A stretch of DNA of 64,000 nt from an uncultured Neptuniibacter sp. (GCF_947498015.1 NZ_CANMIR010000006.1:62001-126000), one strand, 5' to 3'. Shown: positions 44,849 through 54,776, counted from the stretch's first letter. Program-made: numbers and translations. The notes: generated by a model from the letters alone, not told the origin.

Positions 44849-45831
44849 TAGGATCCCCCTCTGCCTGTTTTTACGGCAATGCGGGCGCGACCTGAAAATG
44901 CAAAAAATATGGTCAGAATGACAGAAAATACGGTTATACCGACGCCTATTTCGACCAGAAAAATACCGAGGTGCTGCCCGGCAGTTGGAGACTCCGCTAA
45001 CGCGGAATAATCCAGAAAATTCTTGCCCATAATCAGAGTTGTAACCCCGACCCCAGCGTATAGAAGGACGCCGAGTGCGGCCATTCTCCGGAGCCAGTTG
45101 GGAGGGATAATCAGCCGGGCATCGCCTTCACCGAACACAAGATCATAGAGGATAAAGCCACTCGCAAAGATAACACCTGCCTGAAAGCCGCCGCCGGCCC
45201 CATAATCACCATGTAGTTGTACATAAAGTGCAAAAAGCAGTATGAACGGCAGTAACATTTTAATAACAACACGAAGGACTAACTGATCTCCGATAGCAGA
45301 GCGTCCCGGATGGATCTCACCGCTATCCTGAAGGCCTAGAATGATAATGACAGCAAGGCCTGCGCAAAAGATCACAAAGGTCTCCCCGAGCGTGTCATAG
45401 CCTCGGTAGCTTGCCAGCACAGAGGTCACCATATTTGGAATCCCGATCTCATCGGCACTCTGTTGAATGTAGCGGGGGGCAACATGTGTTTGAGAAGGGG
45501 CTTCAGGGTCGCCGACAGTTGGTGCGTCCAGTGTGCCATAAACCAATGCAGCACCCGTGATACATACCACCAGAATAGGGATCAGGGGAGAGTGCTTCGG
45601 TGTCTGCTCATATCGACCGGTCAGCCTCAGGGTTGCCAGCATCAGTACGGTAGTGACGCCCGCACCCACAGCTGCCTCAGTAAAAGCGACATCGATCGCA
45701 TCCAGAGTCAGAAAAAAAGCAGCGGTTAAAAAACTGTATATTCCAAACAACATGGTGACTGCAAACAGATCACGTAAGCGGATCGCCGCTATGGCAGTGA
45801 TTGAGAGCATTGAGAGAAGTGCGATGTCCAT
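44848..45831 (-). CDS. mnhB: Mrp-type antiporter MbhD-MbhE-MnhB fusion subunit
   Basis: A 327-residue protein combining domains usually split between the MrpA C terminus and MrpB. Residues about 1-75 are MbhD/DUF4040-like (AFTEAAVGAGVTTVLMLATL); about 130-170 are MbhE-like (VLASYRGYDTLGETFVIFCAGLAV); about 185-320 are MnhB (HGDYGAGGGFQAGVIFASGFILYDLVFG in family position). Thus the antiporter keeps the MrpA C-terminal part although no full-length MrpA is encoded. It overlaps MnhG and MnhC by 1 nt each. Confidence 0.88.
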   Translation of the reverse strand: MDIALLSMLSITAIAAIRLRDLFAVTMLFGIYSFLTAAFFLTLDAIDVAFTEAAVGAGVTTVLMLATLRLTGRYEQTPKHSPLIPILVVCITGAALVYGTLDAPTVGDPEAPSQTHVAPRYIQQSADEIGIPNMVTSVLASYRGYDTLGETFVIFCAGLAVIIILGLQDSGEIHPGRSAIGDQLVLRVVIKMLLPFILLFALYVQLHGDYGAGGGFQAGVIFASGFILYDLVFGEGDARLIIPPNWLRRMAALGVLLYAGVGVTTLIMGKNFLDYSALAESPTAGQHLGIFLVEIGVGITVFSVILTIFFAFSGRARIAVKTGRGGS

Positions 45832-46193
45832 TAAGGTTTCGATAGGTCACCTCCTCTGGACGGAGCATCGTTGTTATCTTTCGGTTGATCAAATATCACC
45901 GGGCGCTGACCTCCATGGAGGGCTGCTTTTGCCATCGCATGGGAAGCTGTTGGGTTTGTTGCCAGAACAATCAGCATGATCAGTACCAGTTTGATGCTGT
46001 CTAAAGAGAGTTCCGGTTGATGAATCAAAATACCGAGTATCAAAACAGGGGTTGCTAGTGTTTCTGTGACCCCTGCTGCGTGAACCCGTGAGAAAAAATC
46101 CGGAAGGCGGAGTAAGCCGATTCCGCCCGTCAGACAGAGAAAACCACCAACCAGAAAACAGAGTGTACTGAGTAGATTAATCAATATCTCCAT
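45831..46193 (-). CDS. mnhG: Mrp-type antiporter subunit G
   Basis: A 120-residue membrane subunit. LCLTGGIGLLRLPDFFSRVHAAGVTETLATP is the signature of MrpG/MnhG (RLPDxxxRxHA), followed by two more hydrophobic helices and the NPTASHAMAKAA segment. A hydrophilic tail of about 25 residues ends the protein. It overlaps the MnhB fusion by 1 nt. Confidence 0.93.
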   Translation of the reverse strand: MEILINLLSTLCFLVGGFLCLTGGIGLLRLPDFFSRVHAAGVTETLATPVLILGILIHQPELSLDSIKLVLIMLIVLATNPTASHAMAKAALHGGQRPVIFDQPKDNNDAPSRGGDLSKP

Positions 46194-46198
46194 GATGG

Positions 46199-46471
46199 TT
46201 ACTCCCCTGAGAGGTCGCTACTGGATTTCTGATATTCAAAAAAACGCATCACTGCGATGGTGCTGATAAAATTGATGAGGGCGTAGAGGAGAGCGATATC
46301 TGCAAAACCCGACCAGTTTAGTGCATAACCACCAACGGCGATGAGAAGGACCGCTTTAGTGCCTACCATATTCGCCGCAAGCATACGGTCATAGGCAGTA
46401 GGTCCTTTACAGGCCCGGATCAGCGCAAGGCCCATCGTCATGAGAATGGCGATTATTGCAACAAAGATCAT
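46199..46471 (-). CDS. mnhF: Mrp-type antiporter subunit F
   Basis: A 90-residue three-helix subunit. RACKGPTAYDRMLAANMVGTKAVLL is the MrpF/MnhF signature (GPxxxDRxxAxN), and YALINFISTIAVMRFFE forms the last helix. It is 2 nt after MnhE and 5 nt before MnhG in the same direction. Confidence 0.93.
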   Translation of the reverse strand: MIFVAIIAILMTMGLALIRACKGPTAYDRMLAANMVGTKAVLLIAVGGYALNWSGFADIALLYALINFISTIAVMRFFEYQKSSSDLSGE

Positions 46472-46473
46472 GA

Positions 46474-46944
46474 TCAGATTCTCAGTTTCAAAATACGTTC
46501 TTCCATCTCACCGCGACGTAATTCATCCATGTTTTCAGGTGTCAGGGTGTGAATCAGGAAGTGATCATCCTGAATATCAGTTGTTAGAGTACCTGGTGTC
46601 AGGGTAATTGAGTTGGCGTAGATTGTTTTCTCTCCCGGGGTGGTCACTTTAATATCGAGGCGCTCCCAAACTGGATCAATGGGTAGTTTGGGATCCCATA
46701 TTCTCCGGGCTACATCCATATTGGCTTTTAGGAGGCTCCAGCAGAGCCAAAGGGCATAGCTGAGAATACCTGGGGTGATTTTCAGTAGGGCCGGTTCGGA
46801 ATCTATTCGGTCCATACGCTGTTGCAGGCTGATGACTAACAGAGAAGAGAGAGCTCCCAGTATGAGGAACAGGGGTGAAAGGTGTCCAGACAGCATCAAC
46901 CAGAAGCTGTAAAGCACAGGTAGAAGAATAAGGTAATGCAACAT
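46474..46944 (-). CDS. mnhE: Mrp-type antiporter subunit E
   Basis: A 156-residue subunit starting at MLHYLILLP, where AGGGG lies about 6 nt upstream; the longer in-frame ORF to 46986 lacks a ribosome site and typical sequence. Two N-terminal helices, YALWLCWSLLKANMDVARRI, and the conserved ANSITLTPGTLTTD segment of MrpE/MnhE are present. It is the first gene of the E-F-G-B-C-D-D-(small)-D operon, which diverges from the exonuclease-like gene. Confidence 0.92.
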   Translation of the reverse strand: MLHYLILLPVLYSFWLMLSGHLSPLFLILGALSSLLVISLQQRMDRIDSEPALLKITPGILSYALWLCWSLLKANMDVARRIWDPKLPIDPVWERLDIKVTTPGEKTIYANSITLTPGTLTTDIQDDHFLIHTLTPENMDELRRGEMEERILKLRI

Positions 46945-47121
46945 AACGTCCCCTTCCCAAACAGTGCCTGCGATCAGACCGCGCATTTTTAAGGTACCAT
47001 CGAAGTTCTGATCTGCAGTATGTTGATCTTAACTATGTTGTTCATTGCCAATGAATGATTTGTATCACAGTTCAGTATAGCTATAAAAATTTCAGCTGTT
47101 GTAGTGTTGGCCGATAGCACT

Positions 47122-47676
47122 ATGATATTAAAGAAAAAATTGGAGATCAGGCTTATCGCCAGAGTTATTCACCCCTATATCATAGATTTGGAAGCGTCTG
47201 GGTTTGGTCCGGACAGTTATCCGATCGAGGTTGGGGTCGTCATGGAAGAGGGGCAGCGTTTCTGCCGATTGATAAAGCCAAAAGGGGATTGGACACACTG
47301 GTCCCAGGAGGCTGAAGCCTATCACAAGATACCCAGAGAGAATCTGCTGGCATACGGACATGAGGCTGAGACGGTGGCTGAAGAGCTAAACCGCCTGCTC
47401 TACAATCAAACCGTTTACAGCGATGGCTGGGTCGTCGATCAGAGCTGGATCATTAAGCTGTTCTATCGTGCGGGTTTGCCCATGCAGTTTCGTATAAGCC
47501 CGTTAGAGATGATTCTTCAGGAATCTCAGATGGCGATCTGGCACGATGTTAAGGATCAGATTCAGGCAGAGCTGGATGTTGAGCGCCATCGGGCCAGTAA
47601 TGATGCGATGATCATTCAGCAAACCTATAAAAGAACGTTGGCTATCGTGTCATCTGATTCGGCGTTGGCGCTTTAA
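47122..47676 (+). CDS. DEDD-type 3'-5' exonuclease-fold protein
   Basis: A protein of about 184 residues from the ATG at 47122 (an in-frame GTG at 47104 is the longest option). IIDLEASGFGPDSYPIEVGVV is Exo I with the catalytic D-x-E, DGWVVDQSWI is Exo II-like, and HRASNDAMIIQQTY is Exo III with a terminal Asp and nearby His/Tyr. It resembles the RNase T/DnaQ superfamily in short stand-alone form. Homologues I can picture start close to the HPYIIDLEASG segment, so the N-terminal extension is doubtful. Substrate unknown. Confidence 0.78.
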   Translation: MILKKKLEIRLIARVIHPYIIDLEASGFGPDSYPIEVGVVMEEGQRFCRLIKPKGDWTHWSQEAEAYHKIPRENLLAYGHEAETVAEELNRLLYNQTVYSDGWVVDQSWIIKLFYRAGLPMQFRISPLEMILQESQMAIWHDVKDQIQAELDVERHRASNDAMIIQQTYKRTLAIVSSDSALAL

Positions 47677-47706
47677 TAAACCTGCTACACGCTGGTGGTA
47701 TGGCGT

Positions 47707-48762
47707 TTATTTAAAACCCTGTCCAAACATCTCTCCGATCGCCTGCGAGAGAGCTTCACTGCGTTCTTCATTTCGAAACTGCATAAGGATGAGAGCACGC
47801 AGGGCTGGCATGAACATCAGATCTGACAAGATTCGTGAAAATCCAGCCTGACCGGTTTTCCCGATTGCCAGTTTTTCCAGAAAAATTTGCAGGGTTGCTG
47901 GGTCCTGAAGGCTTTCATTACAGCGGGTTGCAACGGCTACGATCACTTCAGCCTCAAGAGCATAATCGCTCTGGAGAATCTTATTAATCAACGCTTGCTT
48001 TCGTGGAGTGTTCCGACCATTGGAGAGTCCGCGGGTGATTGCAGCGATCTGGTTGGCTGTCGCAGTATTTCGCTCCAGTGTTTGTTCAGCTCTGAGGCAG
48101 AGAGCTTCATATATCGTATGATCATGCTCAATACTTTCAAGGCAGGTGCAAAGTACTTCAAAAGGCGCATCGGGCAACAGAGGGATCGCCTTAGCAATGA
48201 TTTTGCTATTACTTCCCTTTTCATGTCGGACGACCAGATCTGCGATCCCCTGATAACCCAGAGATTGCCACTGGTCAAAACCGATCTGTCCGGCAAAATA
48301 TTGCTGAGCGTGTTCAAAGTACTGAGAAGCCGGTTGACCGGAAGCGAGGGTTGAATACGCATGGAAGAGCGCCATCTTTTCCTGATCAGGTTTAAATGAG
48401 AACGGATTATCTTTCAATGCATCCTCAGGCATCTCACCGGTCTCTTCATGCTGTAAAATACCCCCTGCATTCTTAAGCAGCCGACTCAACAGGTCATCCC
48501 TCACCGCCTGAATCAGAAAACCCTGCTCATCAAGCGGCAGTTTTAGGAACCATGCTACCCCCTGTGCTTTATGCTTTGGGTTCCATAGCATTAACGCAAC
48601 CCAGGCATGCTGCAGATAAGGGTAAGGGTAGGGTATTTGTTGATTTTCAATCTTCTCAAACTGTTCAGAGTTCAGCTTCTGAACCCGACGTCCCATATCA
48701 AAAAAACGGATCTGGCCGCCACTCTGGCGTAGAAGTTGAGTTAAAGAAGAGATATCTGACAT
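47707..48762 (-). CDS. DUF3549 family protein
   Basis: A 351-residue soluble protein. The N terminus (LTQLLRQSGGQIRFFDMGRRVQKL) and YPYPYLQHAWVALMLWNP match the DUF3549 family seen in Pseudomonas and Marinobacter. The rest is helical, perhaps HEAT-like. The ATG at 48762 has AAGG 8 nt upstream; the preceding in-frame GTG overlaps this site. The function is unknown to me. It is transcribed downstream of a GGDEF gene with 75 nt between. Confidence 0.8.
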   Translation of the reverse strand: MSDISSLTQLLRQSGGQIRFFDMGRRVQKLNSEQFEKIENQQIPYPYPYLQHAWVALMLWNPKHKAQGVAWFLKLPLDEQGFLIQAVRDDLLSRLLKNAGGILQHEETGEMPEDALKDNPFSFKPDQEKMALFHAYSTLASGQPASQYFEHAQQYFAGQIGFDQWQSLGYQGIADLVVRHEKGSNSKIIAKAIPLLPDAPFEVLCTCLESIEHDHTIYEALCLRAEQTLERNTATANQIAAITRGLSNGRNTPRKQALINKILQSDYALEAEVIVAVATRCNESLQDPATLQIFLEKLAIGKTGQAGFSRILSDLMFMPALRALILMQFRNEERSEALSQAIGEMFGQGFK

Positions 48763-48837
48763 GATGCGCACCTTAAGGACCGGGTGCGCAATTCTACCAG
48801 CTCTGTAGTTGGGAGCAATAATACCTCTGAGGGAGGG

Positions 48838-50016
48838 TTAAAGTAGGCAGAACTGATTCTTGCCGGAGCGCTTTGCCTGATACATCGCCTGATCTGCCAT
48901 TGCGATGGTTTCTTCGACGCTGAGGGAATCATCGGCGTAGATATATATGCCGATACTGACTGATAGTGAAAGAGTGTGCTCTTTCAGAGTGATGCCGTGT
49001 TCTATGGCGTTACTTATCTTCTGGGCAACGCAGGTCGCTTGCTCTGATGTTTCGGCATCGGGTAAAACCAGTAAAAATTCATCTCCTCCAAGCCTGCCTA
49101 AAATATCGGAGCCTCGTAGACAGGATTTAATGCGCTGAGATATGATTTTGAGGCATTGATCTCCAATACTATGGCCAAAGCTGTCATTGATGGGTTTGAA
49201 ATTATCCAGGTCAATAAACATGATCGCTACGTTGTGACCATTTCGCTTTGCGGCTGCCAGCACTATCTCGAGTTGTTGGGTCATAAACATCCGGTTAGGC
49301 AGCCCCGTGAGTACGTCATGACAAGCGAGATGGTTTAATTCCTGGTTCGCCACTTTTAGCATGTTTGCCTGGTTCATATTGTTACGAATCACATAAAAAG
49401 CAAATACAAAACCGCCCAAAAGGGTAAGGAGTGTAACAATGATGAGCTGCTGAAGAAGAGTGGCATTTTCTAAGGTGCTGGATGTTCTGGCGGACTCATT
49501 TTGGGTTTGTTGTATTGCGATCAGTTGATCCAGAAGTTCGGCAACTACAGTCTGTTCTGTAATCACCTGATTAAGCTGTTGGGTGTGGTTTACCGATCTA
49601 TCTTCCATCAAAAGATCTGCAAACTGTCTTAAAATGGGGGCTCTTGCGGTGGTTTCTGAATCCAGCAACTCAAGTAGCTTCTGCTCATTGTCAGTGAGGT
49701 CTGAGTTGATCAGTGCTAATCGAGCCTTTTGATAATTACTCCCCTCCTCATAGAACAGTTCAAACAGAGAATCACGTTCGAAGGGGTCATCGAGCAGTGT
49801 CATCTGCCATAAGAGAATAGCCCTCTCCCGGACCGATACCCTCATAGACATTACGGCCCTAAGCTGAAGATCGTTTTGTTCGGTGCGCTGCGTAAACTGT
49901 TGTTGTATCTCTTTGTATTGCCTGAAGGAGAAAAACGATGTGGCAACAAATACTATCAGAAGTAGGCTAAAGCCAATGAGGTATGGGGATACCTTAAATG
50001 GAGGGCTTTTATGCAT
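48838..50016 (-). CDS. Transmembrane diguanylate cyclase
   Basis: A 392-residue protein with an N-terminal helix (about residues 10-30), a periplasmic helical region of about 150 residues, a second helix (about 190-212) and a GGDEF domain. The active site GGDEF is at residues 310-314, with the RGSD inhibitory site before it, so it should make c-di-GMP. The periplasmic part is helical and may be a four-helix-bundle type sensor, like the MCP-type receptors. It is the fifth GGDEF-family gene in the window. Confidence 0.92.
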   Translation of the reverse strand: MHKSPPFKVSPYLIGFSLLLIVFVATSFFSFRQYKEIQQQFTQRTEQNDLQLRAVMSMRVSVRERAILLWQMTLLDDPFERDSLFELFYEEGSNYQKARLALINSDLTDNEQKLLELLDSETTARAPILRQFADLLMEDRSVNHTQQLNQVITEQTVVAELLDQLIAIQQTQNESARTSSTLENATLLQQLIIVTLLTLLGGFVFAFYVIRNNMNQANMLKVANQELNHLACHDVLTGLPNRMFMTQQLEIVLAAAKRNGHNVAIMFIDLDNFKPINDSFGHSIGDQCLKIISQRIKSCLRGSDILGRLGGDEFLLVLPDAETSEQATCVAQKISNAIEHGITLKEHTLSLSVSIGIYIYADDSLSVEETIAMADQAMYQAKRSGKNQFCLL

Positions 50017-50125
50017 ATAGTTGAATTTTCCATAATTCGTAGCTTTCAGCTCAGTTTAGTTGATTACACATTGTTATCCACATTAAAAGTATTTGAATTA
50101 AAAAAGTTGAAGCAATCTTGTTAAG

Positions 50126-50172
50126 AGACACAGAGTAGGGGACTTTAGCGCCAGGCTAAACTCCCTATGTCT
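50126..50172. repeat. Large imperfect hairpin in the intergenic region
   Basis: AGACA/TGTCT, TAGGG/CCCTA and TTTAGC/GCTAAA nest around a GCCAG loop, giving a stepped hairpin of 47 nt. No U-tract follows in either direction. It is 68 nt past the Kazal lipoprotein stop, so it could be an mRNA 3' stabiliser. Confidence 0.4.
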
Positions 50173-50240
50173 GAATCACTTTGAGATAGAAGATGGACTG
50201 AGTGAATGTTTCCCCTGACTATCATCGTAGATTGAAACGA

Positions 50241-50477
50241 TTACTGACAAGTACCCTCTGTCGCGCCAACGACAACTGGATCAGCACAAGCTGAGCAAAG
50301 ATTGGAATAGGTTTCGGGTGCTGCTTTCTCTTTGTAGCCGCACGCTGGCCTGTAATCCATAGTGCAGATCTGAGGGCGAGGGCTGTCACATATTGTCGCA
50401 TCTAAGGGGAGCATCGGGGTGCTTTTACACCCCGTCATCAGAAAGAGCGAAACGCATATCGCTGTGAGTGCTCTCAT
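50241..50477 (-). CDS. Kazal-like lipoprotein coupled to the RND pump
   Basis: A 78-residue lipoprotein. FLMTGCKS is a lipobox with the lipidated Cys at residue 17, followed by a cysteine-rich module with the Kazal pattern: [32 protein letters not shown] and a final C. Kazal domains inhibit serine proteases; bacterial members exist, but their targets are mostly unknown. Its ATG overlaps the RND pump stop in an ATGA arrangement, so it is translated with the pump. Residues after the lipobox Cys (K-S) suggest outer membrane sorting by the usual +2 rule. Confidence 0.8.
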   Translation of the reverse strand: MRALTAICVSLFLMTGCKSTPMLPLDATICDSPRPQICTMDYRPACGYKEKAAPETYSNLCSACADPVVVGATEGTCQ

Positions 50478-53400
50478 CCCTTTTCACCTGTTACCTGACT
50501 CTCATCCGAGGGTTTGGGGCCGCCTTTCACTTTTTCACGCAGGGATTGCATTGCAACGAACAGGGCTGGGATAAAGAAGATGCCAACAACGGTCGCTAGC
50601 AGCATCCCCCCAAGGACAACAAAACCGATTGATATACGACTGGCCGCCCCAGCGCCGGAAGCAGTGACCAGAGGCAATACACCCAGAATGAAGGAGAATG
50701 CGGTCATCATAACCGCACGGTAACGTAGGCTGGCTGCTTCATTGGCAGCATCAATAATTGAGTAGCCCTCTTCACGAAGCTGCTTGGCAAACTCAACAAT
50801 CAGGATGGCGGACTTACTCGCGAGCCCGATTAGCATCACGATTCCTATCTGGGCATAGAGGTTATTTGTCAGCCCTGGAATCAGCCATAGTGGCAGGATG
50901 GCACCCAGAAGCGCGACCGTCACGGAGAGCATCACTGCGAGGGGGATTGTCCAGCTTTCATACTGCGCAACCAGGAAAAGATAAGCGAACAGAACGGCCA
51001 GTGACATGATAATAATGACATAGCCACCTGCCTCCTGTTCCTGCTGCGTAGTACCGGTCCATTCTAGAATATAACCATCTGGCAGAGTGTCTCGTGCCAG
51101 TTGTTCCATCTGCTCTATGCCTGCCCCAGTGGCTGTTCCAGGGTTGAGCATTGCGGTGATTGACGCTGAACGTGACTGGTTAAAGCGGGTTAGAGTTTGT
51201 GGCCCCAAGACCGGTTTTACCTCAATCAGAGCACTGATCGGGATAAGGTGTCCCCTGTTGCTCATCACGTTAAGGTCATTCAGGTCGTCAACATTATCCC
51301 GGAACTGGGAATCTGCCTGGAGCATCACCCGGTAATTGCGCCCGAAGATATTAAAGTCATTGACGTACTGGGTACCCAGTTGAGATTGCAGCGTGCCGAA
51401 CAGGTCACTTATAGCGACCCCTAAAGCCATCGCTTTATCTCGATCGACAATGAGTTCAAGCTGCGGCACATTTGCGGAATAGGTGGAGTAGACCCGGCTG
51501 AACTCCGCCTGCTGGTTCGCCGCAAAGATCAGCGCATTGGTGGCACGTGCGAGATCCTGAGGGGAGCCATTTTTCAGATCAAGAAGATTGGCTTCCAGAC
51601 CGGCGGCATTTCCCAATCCTGGGATAGGAGGCGTTGGGAACGCCATGATGTTCGCACCGGGAATCGTTGCCAACTTTTCATTAACCTGACGCAGAATTTT
51701 ATACCAGGCCAGATCCGGATCTGTACGTTCATCCCAGTGGTTCAATACGGGTATCGCTAGCGCTGCATTGGGTGCTGCACCACCTAAGATGCTAAATCCC
51801 TTAATACCAATGCGGTTCTCAACCCCCGGTTGTTCAGCCAATATCTGATCGATCTGCGCCACAATCTGATCGGTACGGTTTAATGAGGCGCCATCTGGAA
51901 GCTGCACATTGATAAAGAAAGCACCATTATCTTCATAGGGCAGAAAACCCGTTGGCGTTGTGGAAAACAGATGATAAACACCACCACCCATCGCGGCCAA
52001 TAATCCCATGCTGAGCCACAGGCGCTTATTTAAAAAACTTACTTTGCTGACATAGCGCTTCCGCGTCCAGCCGATTAGCTGATCAAACTTACGGAATAAT
52101 CCGGTGGGTTCTGTTGCTGGTTTAAGGAGTAGGGTACATAGCGCCGGTGAAAGGGTTAGGGCATTCAGGGATGAGAAACAAACAGCCACTGAGATAGTAA
52201 CCGCGAATTCTGTGTAGAGCTTACCCGTGATGCCTGGCATGAATGCAACCGGTACAAACACCGCTAACAGGACAAGTGTTGTAGCGATAACCGGACCAAT
52301 CACCTCCTTCATGGAGGCAGCTGTAGCGTCAGTTGCAGATAGACCCTCCTGCATATGACGTTTTACATTCTCCACAACGACGATCGCATCATCGACAACG
52401 ATCCCGATTGCCAGAATCAGCGCGAACAGTGAGATTGTGTTGATGCTAAAACCAAGTACTGAGAGCACGGCAAACGTAGCAATCAATGAGACTGGGATTG
52501 TTGCAGAGGGGATCAGTGTTGCACGCCAGTCTGCCAGAAAAAGGAAGGTAACCAGTACGACAAGCCCAAATGTGATGAAGAGTGTCTCAATGACCTCCTT
52601 CAGGGACGCTTTAACCGACAATGTTGTGTCATAGAGGATGGCGTATTCCATATCATCAGGAAAACGAAGGCTCAGCCGTTCAAGTTCAGCATAAACCTGC
52701 TCAGCAACATCGAGGGCATTGGCTCCAGGGCTCTGGTAGATAGCTATTGTAGCGGCCTGATTACCATTCATAATCGAAGAGGCACTGTAGCTTTGGGAGC
52801 CAAGCTCTACCCGCGCAACATCGCGTAATCGGACAGAAGAACCACTCTCTCCGGTGCGGATAATAATATTTTCGAACTCTTCAACGCTTTCAAGGCGTCC
52901 TTTGGCTCTCAGGTTGTACTGAAACTGTTGTGTTTGAGTCAGAGGTGGCTGCCCGATAATCCCTACAGAGGCCTGGATGTTTTGCTGTTGAATCGCATTG
53001 CTGACATCCTTCGGGGTGATCTTCAGAGCTTTCAATCGGTCTGGATCAAGCCAGACACGCATACCATAGTCCATCGGACTAAACTGGGATGCTGATCCCA
53101 CTCCATTGATACGGGCGAGTGCATCCTGCACGTAAAGGGTGGCGTAATTACTCAGGAACAGCTCGTCATAAGTGCCCTCAGTGGAGAAGAGGTTGATGAT
53201 CAGGAGCATGTTGGTTGCTTGTTTTTTGGTAGTCACCCCTTGACGTACAACCTCTTGTGGCAGTGATGCCTCAGCCAGTGCAACTCTGTTTTGCACATTA
53301 ATGGCAGCCTGATCTGGGTCTGTACCCACCGCAAAGGTGATATCAAGTGAGTAGCCACCATCATTGGTTGAGGTGGATGACATGTAGAGCATGTTATCCA

Positions 53401-53617
53401 CACCATTCACTTGTGCCTCTATCGGTGTTGCAACGGCTTGCTCAACCACTTCAGCATTTGCACCAGGGTACTTTGCTTTTACCTGAACTTTGGGCGGTGT
53501 GATATCGGGGAATTGGGAGACGGGCAGACCCAAAATAGCTAAACCACCCGCAATCATCAGAACTATTGAGATAACCAGCGCAAACTTCGGCCTGTGGATA
53601 AAGAAGATGGAGAACAT
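50474..53617 (-). CDS. RND-family efflux permease, HAE-1 type
   Basis: A 1047-residue inner-membrane permease of the AcrB/MexB class. Twelve transmembrane helices are expected; [18 protein letters not shown] contains the two proton-relay aspartates in TM4, and [21 protein letters not shown] is the TM10 lysine region. The large periplasmic loops show [13 protein letters not shown] and similar drug-pump signatures. It follows its adaptor gene by 3 nt and is coupled to the Kazal lipoprotein. The substrate is not readable, though hydrophobic drugs or bile-like compounds are typical. Confidence 0.93.
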   Translation of the reverse strand: MFSIFFIHRPKFALVISIVLMIAGGLAILGLPVSQFPDITPPKVQVKAKYPGANAEVVEQAVATPIEAQVNGVDNMLYMSSTSTNDGGYSLDITFAVGTDPDQAAINVQNRVALAEASLPQEVVRQGVTTKKQATNMLLIINLFSTEGTYDELFLSNYATLYVQDALARINGVGSASQFSPMDYGMRVWLDPDRLKALKITPKDVSNAIQQQNIQASVGIIGQPPLTQTQQFQYNLRAKGRLESVEEFENIIIRTGESGSSVRLRDVARVELGSQSYSASSIMNGNQAATIAIYQSPGANALDVAEQVYAELERLSLRFPDDMEYAILYDTTLSVKASLKEVIETLFITFGLVVLVTFLFLADWRATLIPSATIPVSLIATFAVLSVLGFSINTISLFALILAIGIVVDDAIVVVENVKRHMQEGLSATDATAASMKEVIGPVIATTLVLLAVFVPVAFMPGITGKLYTEFAVTISVAVCFSSLNALTLSPALCTLLLKPATEPTGLFRKFDQLIGWTRKRYVSKVSFLNKRLWLSMGLLAAMGGGVYHLFSTTPTGFLPYEDNGAFFINVQLPDGASLNRTDQIVAQIDQILAEQPGVENRIGIKGFSILGGAAPNAALAIPVLNHWDERTDPDLAWYKILRQVNEKLATIPGANIMAFPTPPIPGLGNAAGLEANLLDLKNGSPQDLARATNALIFAANQQAEFSRVYSTYSANVPQLELIVDRDKAMALGVAISDLFGTLQSQLGTQYVNDFNIFGRNYRVMLQADSQFRDNVDDLNDLNVMSNRGHLIPISALIEVKPVLGPQTLTRFNQSRSASITAMLNPGTATGAGIEQMEQLARDTLPDGYILEWTGTTQQEQEAGGYVIIIMSLAVLFAYLFLVAQYESWTIPLAVMLSVTVALLGAILPLWLIPGLTNNLYAQIGIVMLIGLASKSAILIVEFAKQLREEGYSIIDAANEAASLRYRAVMMTAFSFILGVLPLVTASGAGAASRISIGFVVLGGMLLATVVGIFFIPALFVAMQSLREKVKGGPKPSDESQVTGEKG

Positions 53618-53620
53618 GTT

Positions 53621-54709
53621 TTACTCCTCTACCGCATTAACCTGAATGCCTGGTTTCACCTTTTGCAGACCCTCTGTGATGATAAGATCACCCTCTTCAA
53701 GCCCTTCAATCACACGCCACATCCCCTCAACTTGAGGACCCATCTCGACCCGTGTTACAGCGACTTTGTTCTCACTATCAATTTCCAGGACAAAATATCC
53801 TTCCCGGTCACGTTGTACCGCCGACTGTGGAATCTGAATCCCGGTTTCAGCTTGTTTGCGTTTGATCTCAACATGAACAAATTCGCCGGGTAGCAGCAGA
53901 TAGTTGGGGTTGGGGAAGCTCGCACGAAGGGTAATCGTGTCAGTATTAGGATCCACTTCCGGTGAAATAAAATCGAAGCTTCCGGATTGTTCGTAGATAC
54001 TGCCATCGGAAAGAATCAATCGAGGTGCGACAGGAGGGTTATCCAGATCGATCCCCTTACGGCGTGCGTCCAGCAACAACTTCTCACTGACAGCCATTTC
54101 AACATAAACTTCGTCTATCTTGACGACGGTCGCCAGAGTTCCGCTTTCCGGGCTTACCAGATCACCCACGGAAAAGTTAGCTTTACCGATACGCCCACTA
54201 AACGGAGAATGAACTTCTGTGTAACTCAAGTTCAGTTGCGCTTTTTGTAAGCCTGCTTCGGTCTTAAGTACTTGTGCTTTCGCCTGATCACGTTCGGCTA
54301 CGGCCTGATCAAATTGGGCTTGAGAGATCGCTTTACGCTTTTTCAGCTGGCTATTTCGGTTGAGGTTAGCCTGTGCATTTTTGAGCCCGGCACGAGCTGA
54401 TGCGAGATCCGCTTCAGCCTGTTTAACTGCAATTTCGTAGTTCTCTTTCTCAATCTTAAACAGAATCTGATCGGCCTGAATGTCTCTGCCTTCTGTAAAA
54501 AGGCGCTCCTCAAGGAAACCGGAGACACGGGTGAGAAGGTTGACACGTTCGGTGGCCTCGATTCGCCCAACAAGACGAAATGTCGGGGTCAGGTCAGAAG
54601 ACTCTACCGTGTGAACCAATACTGCCGGAAGCGGTTTCTCATTAGCGTTGGAGAACATTGATGTGACCGTGAGAAAGGCCATCAGTGTAGTCAGATACAG
54701 GTGTTTCAA
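53621..54709 (-). CDS. RND periplasmic adaptor (membrane fusion protein)
   Basis: A 362-residue adaptor with a signal peptide (ending near SNANE, residue 23), a lipoyl/barrel-sandwich domain (ERVNLLTRVSGFLEERLFTEG), an alpha-helical hairpin (about 90-170) and beta-barrel domains. It lacks an obvious lipobox. It is followed by its RND permease. It lies 67 nt downstream of the tolC-like gene, with a terminator in between, so it may have its own promoter. Confidence 0.91.
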   Translation of the reverse strand: MKHLYLTTLMAFLTVTSMFSNANEKPLPAVLVHTVESSDLTPTFRLVGRIEATERVNLLTRVSGFLEERLFTEGRDIQADQILFKIEKENYEIAVKQAEADLASARAGLKNAQANLNRNSQLKKRKAISQAQFDQAVAERDQAKAQVLKTEAGLQKAQLNLSYTEVHSPFSGRIGKANFSVGDLVSPESGTLATVVKIDEVYVEMAVSEKLLLDARRKGIDLDNPPVAPRLILSDGSIYEQSGSFDFISPEVDPNTDTITLRASFPNPNYLLLPGEFVHVEIKRKQAETGIQIPQSAVQRDREGYFVLEIDSENKVAVTRVEMGPQVEGMWRVIEGLEEGDLIITEGLQKVKPGIQVNAVEE

Positions 54710-54755
54710 AATGTGCTCCTTCTAAATCAGGCTTATACAGTTCAACAGAATAAAA

Positions 54756-54771
54756 AAGGGAGATCTCCCTT
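54756..54771 (-). terminator. Terminator after the tolC-like gene
   Basis: The 16-bp perfect palindrome AAGGGAGATCTCCCTT is followed on the minus strand by TTTTTATTC. The hairpin would have a 6-bp stem and a GATC loop. It sits between the first pump operon and the second adaptor. Confidence 0.6.
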
Positions 54772-54776
54772 ATAGA

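Noticed and set aside
46945..46986. N-terminal extension of the mnhE ORF
   Set aside because: The downstream ATG has a good ribosome site and matches the family's start; the extension has neither.
47104..47121. GTG at 47104 as start of the exonuclease-like gene
   Set aside because: No ribosome site is visible and the extra residues do not resemble the family; the ATG at 47122 is more reasonable, though still uncertain.
54756..54771. AAGGGAGATCTCCCTT palindrome as an operator
   Set aside because: It is directly after the tolC-like stop and followed by a T-run in the sense direction, so a terminator explains it; dual use cannot be excluded.
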